Source: Thermoplasmata archaeon
Lineage (GTDB): Archaea > Thermoplasmatota > Thermoplasmata > GCA-020350865
Direction of reading: 5' to 3'
Assembly (NCBI GenBank): GCA_020350865.1
Contig: CP070726.1
Location: forward strand, 128,086 to 134,452
Length of the DNA stretch: 6,367 nucleotides
The notes beneath the pieces were generated by a model. The model was not told the DNA's origin. It searched no databases and saw nothing but the letters and a program-made list of their open reading frames with translations. Shown here piece after piece: positions 4,981 through 6,367 of the stretch (its first letter is position 1; each line of letters starts with the position of its first letter). A program made the position numbers and the translations under genes.

Positions 4981-6367
4981 ATGAGGAATGGATTAACATC
5001 GTTATGGATTATGGGTATGTTAGTGATAACAGGATTTATGGGATTTATCATTTGCGAGCCAAAGGTTGTTAGTGGCTATACTCCCCATACCCCTGTCTAT
5101 ATCAACGGCAATGGTGACTTTACCGCCCCGAACGGTGTTACGGGAGGTAGTGGCACCCAGATGGATCCATTTATAATAGAAAACTGGGATATAAGTGCAA
5201 GCACGTCTACGGGGATCGAGATAAGGCATACAACAGCATATTTCGTCATACAGAACTGTTGGATTCACGACGGACGTAATCCTGATCCTGACCCAAAGTA
5301 CAATGGGATATCCTTGTTCAATGTTACGAACGGTACTATCCAGCAGTCAGAGATTTTGAACAATCAAATACCCATACGGTTAGAGTCGAGCACTGGGAAT
5401 ATCATACTCATCAACAACATCTCATACAATGCTTGGGGTATGTATCTTCTAAACAGTCAAGATAATATTATTTCCAACAATAATATCAGCTCAAATGAGG
5501 AGCCGGGTATTTATTTTAAATCAAGTTCAACTAACAACATAACCTTCAACGACATTTCGGACAATGATGATGGCATAGAGTTGGAGTCTAGTTTAAATAA
5601 CGTGATTTCTGGTAATAACATCACCCTTAACCGCGAAATCGGGATTTACCTAAAGATTGCTTCGGACGGCGCCACAATATCCAACAATACCATATTCTCG
5701 AACGCCTGGGAAGGTATATTGGTATCCGAGAGTTCGAACAACTTGATCAAAAACAATAGGATTTTTTCGCACTCCGGCGATAGCGGCTTATGGTTTTCCT
5801 CAAGCTCGAATAACGTGATATTCAACAACAGTCTCTACGACAATTACGATGGAATCCGCCTACACTCGAGTGAAAGGAACATCATTATCAACAACAGCGC
5901 CTCAAACAATGATTTTGGGATAGTTGTTTTGTGGTCAAAATCAAAATACAATACTATTTCTAATAATACGATTTTTTCAAATTGGGATGGAATTAGCATC
6001 GGCTTTTGTTCGGACAACAACATAACCTGCAACGATATCTCGGGTAATCATCGGGGTATAGAGATAGTCGATAGTATAGGCAATGAGATAGTAAATAATA
6101 CCATTTATTCAAATTCCATTGATGGGATAAAACTCGATAGTGAAGCAGACGCGAATACCATATCCCACAACAACATATATAACAACTATAATGGCACCCA
6201 TATTTGTGATTCCAGTAATAATAACATTATTGGCAATATTATATCATCAAATAACCACTATGGAATCTATATCGATTTATTTAGTTCCTCAAACAACTAT
6301 ATTTATCATAATGATATTATATATAATGTCAACCAAGCATTTGATGATATAATATTGCCAATAATGT
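4981..6367 (+). CDS. NosD-like right-handed beta-helix surface protein, 3' end beyond the window
   Basis: The frame is open from 4963 to the right edge with no stop; 462 complete codons are counted from the ATG at 4981. That ATG is preferred over 4963 because it gives a normal signal peptide (MRNG, then a hydrophobic run at 5-25) and suits the proximal TATA box. After the signal comes a cap segment, VYINGNGDFTAPNGV and GGSGTQMDPFIIENWDI (about 39-71), typical of archaeal NosD-like proteins. From about residue 78 the chain is made of coils of about 23 residues of the pattern GI-x-L-x-S-S-x-N-N-x-I-x-N-N-x-I-x-x-N. These are parallel beta-helix (PbH1) repeats with an Asn ladder. At least a dozen N-x-S/T sequons are present. 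Relatives bind or cleave polysaccharides, or serve as surface adhesins; no catalytic residues can be assigned. The bacterial NosD copper role is not implied. Confidence 0.88.
   Translation, partial: MRNGLTSLWIMGMLVITGFMGFIICEPKVVSGYTPHTPVYINGNGDFTAPNGVTGGSGTQMDPFIIENWDISASTSTGIEIRHTTAYFVIQNCWIHDGRNPDPDPKYNGISLFNVTNGTIQQSEILNNQIPIRLESSTGNIILINNISYNAWGMYLLNSQDNIISNNNISSNEEPGIYFKSSSTNNITFNDISDNDDGIELESSLNNVISGNNITLNREIGIYLKIASDGATISNNTIFSNAWEGILVSESSNNLIKNNRIFSHSGDSGLWFSSSSNNVIFNNSLYDNYDGIRLHSSERNIIINNSASNNDFGIVVLWSKSKYNTISNNTIFSNWDGISIGFCSDNNITCNDISGNHRGIEIVDSIGNEIVNNTIYSNSIDGIKLDSEADANTISHNNIYNNYNGTHICDSSNNNIIGNIISSNNHYGIYIDLFSSSNNYIYHNDIIYNVNQAFDDIILPIM
5305..6336 (+). repeat. Fifteen diverged beta-helix coils (about 69-base units)
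   Basis: Residues 109-452 of the beta-helix protein divide into 15 units averaging 23 residues, most starting with Gly-Ile: GISLF, PIRLE, GMYLL, GIYFK, GIELE, GIYLK, GILVS, GLWFS, GIRLH, GIVVL, GISIG, GIEIV, GIKLD, GTHIC, GIYID. An earlier, longer coil starts at residue 78 (GIEIRH). The DNA units are diverged, so this is an old protein repeat rather than a recent tandem duplication. The next unit begins at 6337 and is cut by the window edge. Confidence 0.85.

Noticed and set aside
5040..5057. Lipoprotein lipobox at Cys25 of the beta-helix protein
   Set aside because: The residues before the Cys are FII, and position -1 is not Gly, Ala or Ser, so a lipid-anchored N-terminus is unlikely.
5646..6032. 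Two minus-strand frames of about 60 codons and a plus-strand frame at 6140-6352
   Set aside because: All overlap the beta-helix gene; their repeated character mirrors the coil repeats read in the wrong frame.
5305..6336. CRISPR-like or tandem DNA repeat array
   Set aside because: The periodicity of about 69 bases is at the protein level; units are diverged, in one open frame, and there are no constant repeats with unique spacers.

Overview
The window reads as a piece of an archaeal chromosome, most likely from the Thermoplasmata/Thermoplasmatota side of the Euryarchaeota. Three archaeal information-processing genes sit together: diphthine synthase (dph5), the archaeal nascent polypeptide-associated complex protein, and a RecJ/GAN-like DHH nuclease. 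Around them are PKD-domain membrane proteins and a NosD-like beta-helix surface protein, which are common in uncultured Thermoplasmata. TATA-like boxes lie about 29-41 bases before most start codons, which fits archaeal transcription with very short leaders. The lineage is inferred from gene content only.

Layout. Bases 1-86 (minus strand) hold the first 28 codons of an exported protein that runs off the left edge; it has a strong Shine-Dalgarno site. Bases 87-285 hold its promoter region, an inverted repeat and the likely terminator of dph5. dph5 (286-1080, minus) and the NAC gene (1224-1577, plus) diverge from a 143-base region carrying one TATA-like box for each. A membrane-anchored PKD protein follows (1692-2561, plus). 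It converges, with a 6-base gap, on the DHH nuclease (2568-4004, minus).

From about 4080 the DNA becomes much more AT-rich. This part holds a small PKD-domain membrane protein (4246-4815, plus) and a large beta-helix protein (4981 to the right edge, plus). The latter is open at its 3' end and has about 15 visible helix coils. The left and right halves thus look like a conserved housekeeping block next to a surface-protein region that may have been acquired separately.

Functionally, dph5 and NAC both serve translation (EF-2 modification and nascent-chain handling), and the DHH nuclease belongs to replication and repair. The four exported or membrane proteins, including the fragment at the left edge, would act outside the membrane, probably in adhesion or glycan interaction. 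I see no RNA gene, CRISPR array, transposase or integrase. I did not find convincing evidence for a complete new multi-gene system; the least explained items are the surface proteins of the AT-rich right part and the C-terminal domain of the first PKD protein.
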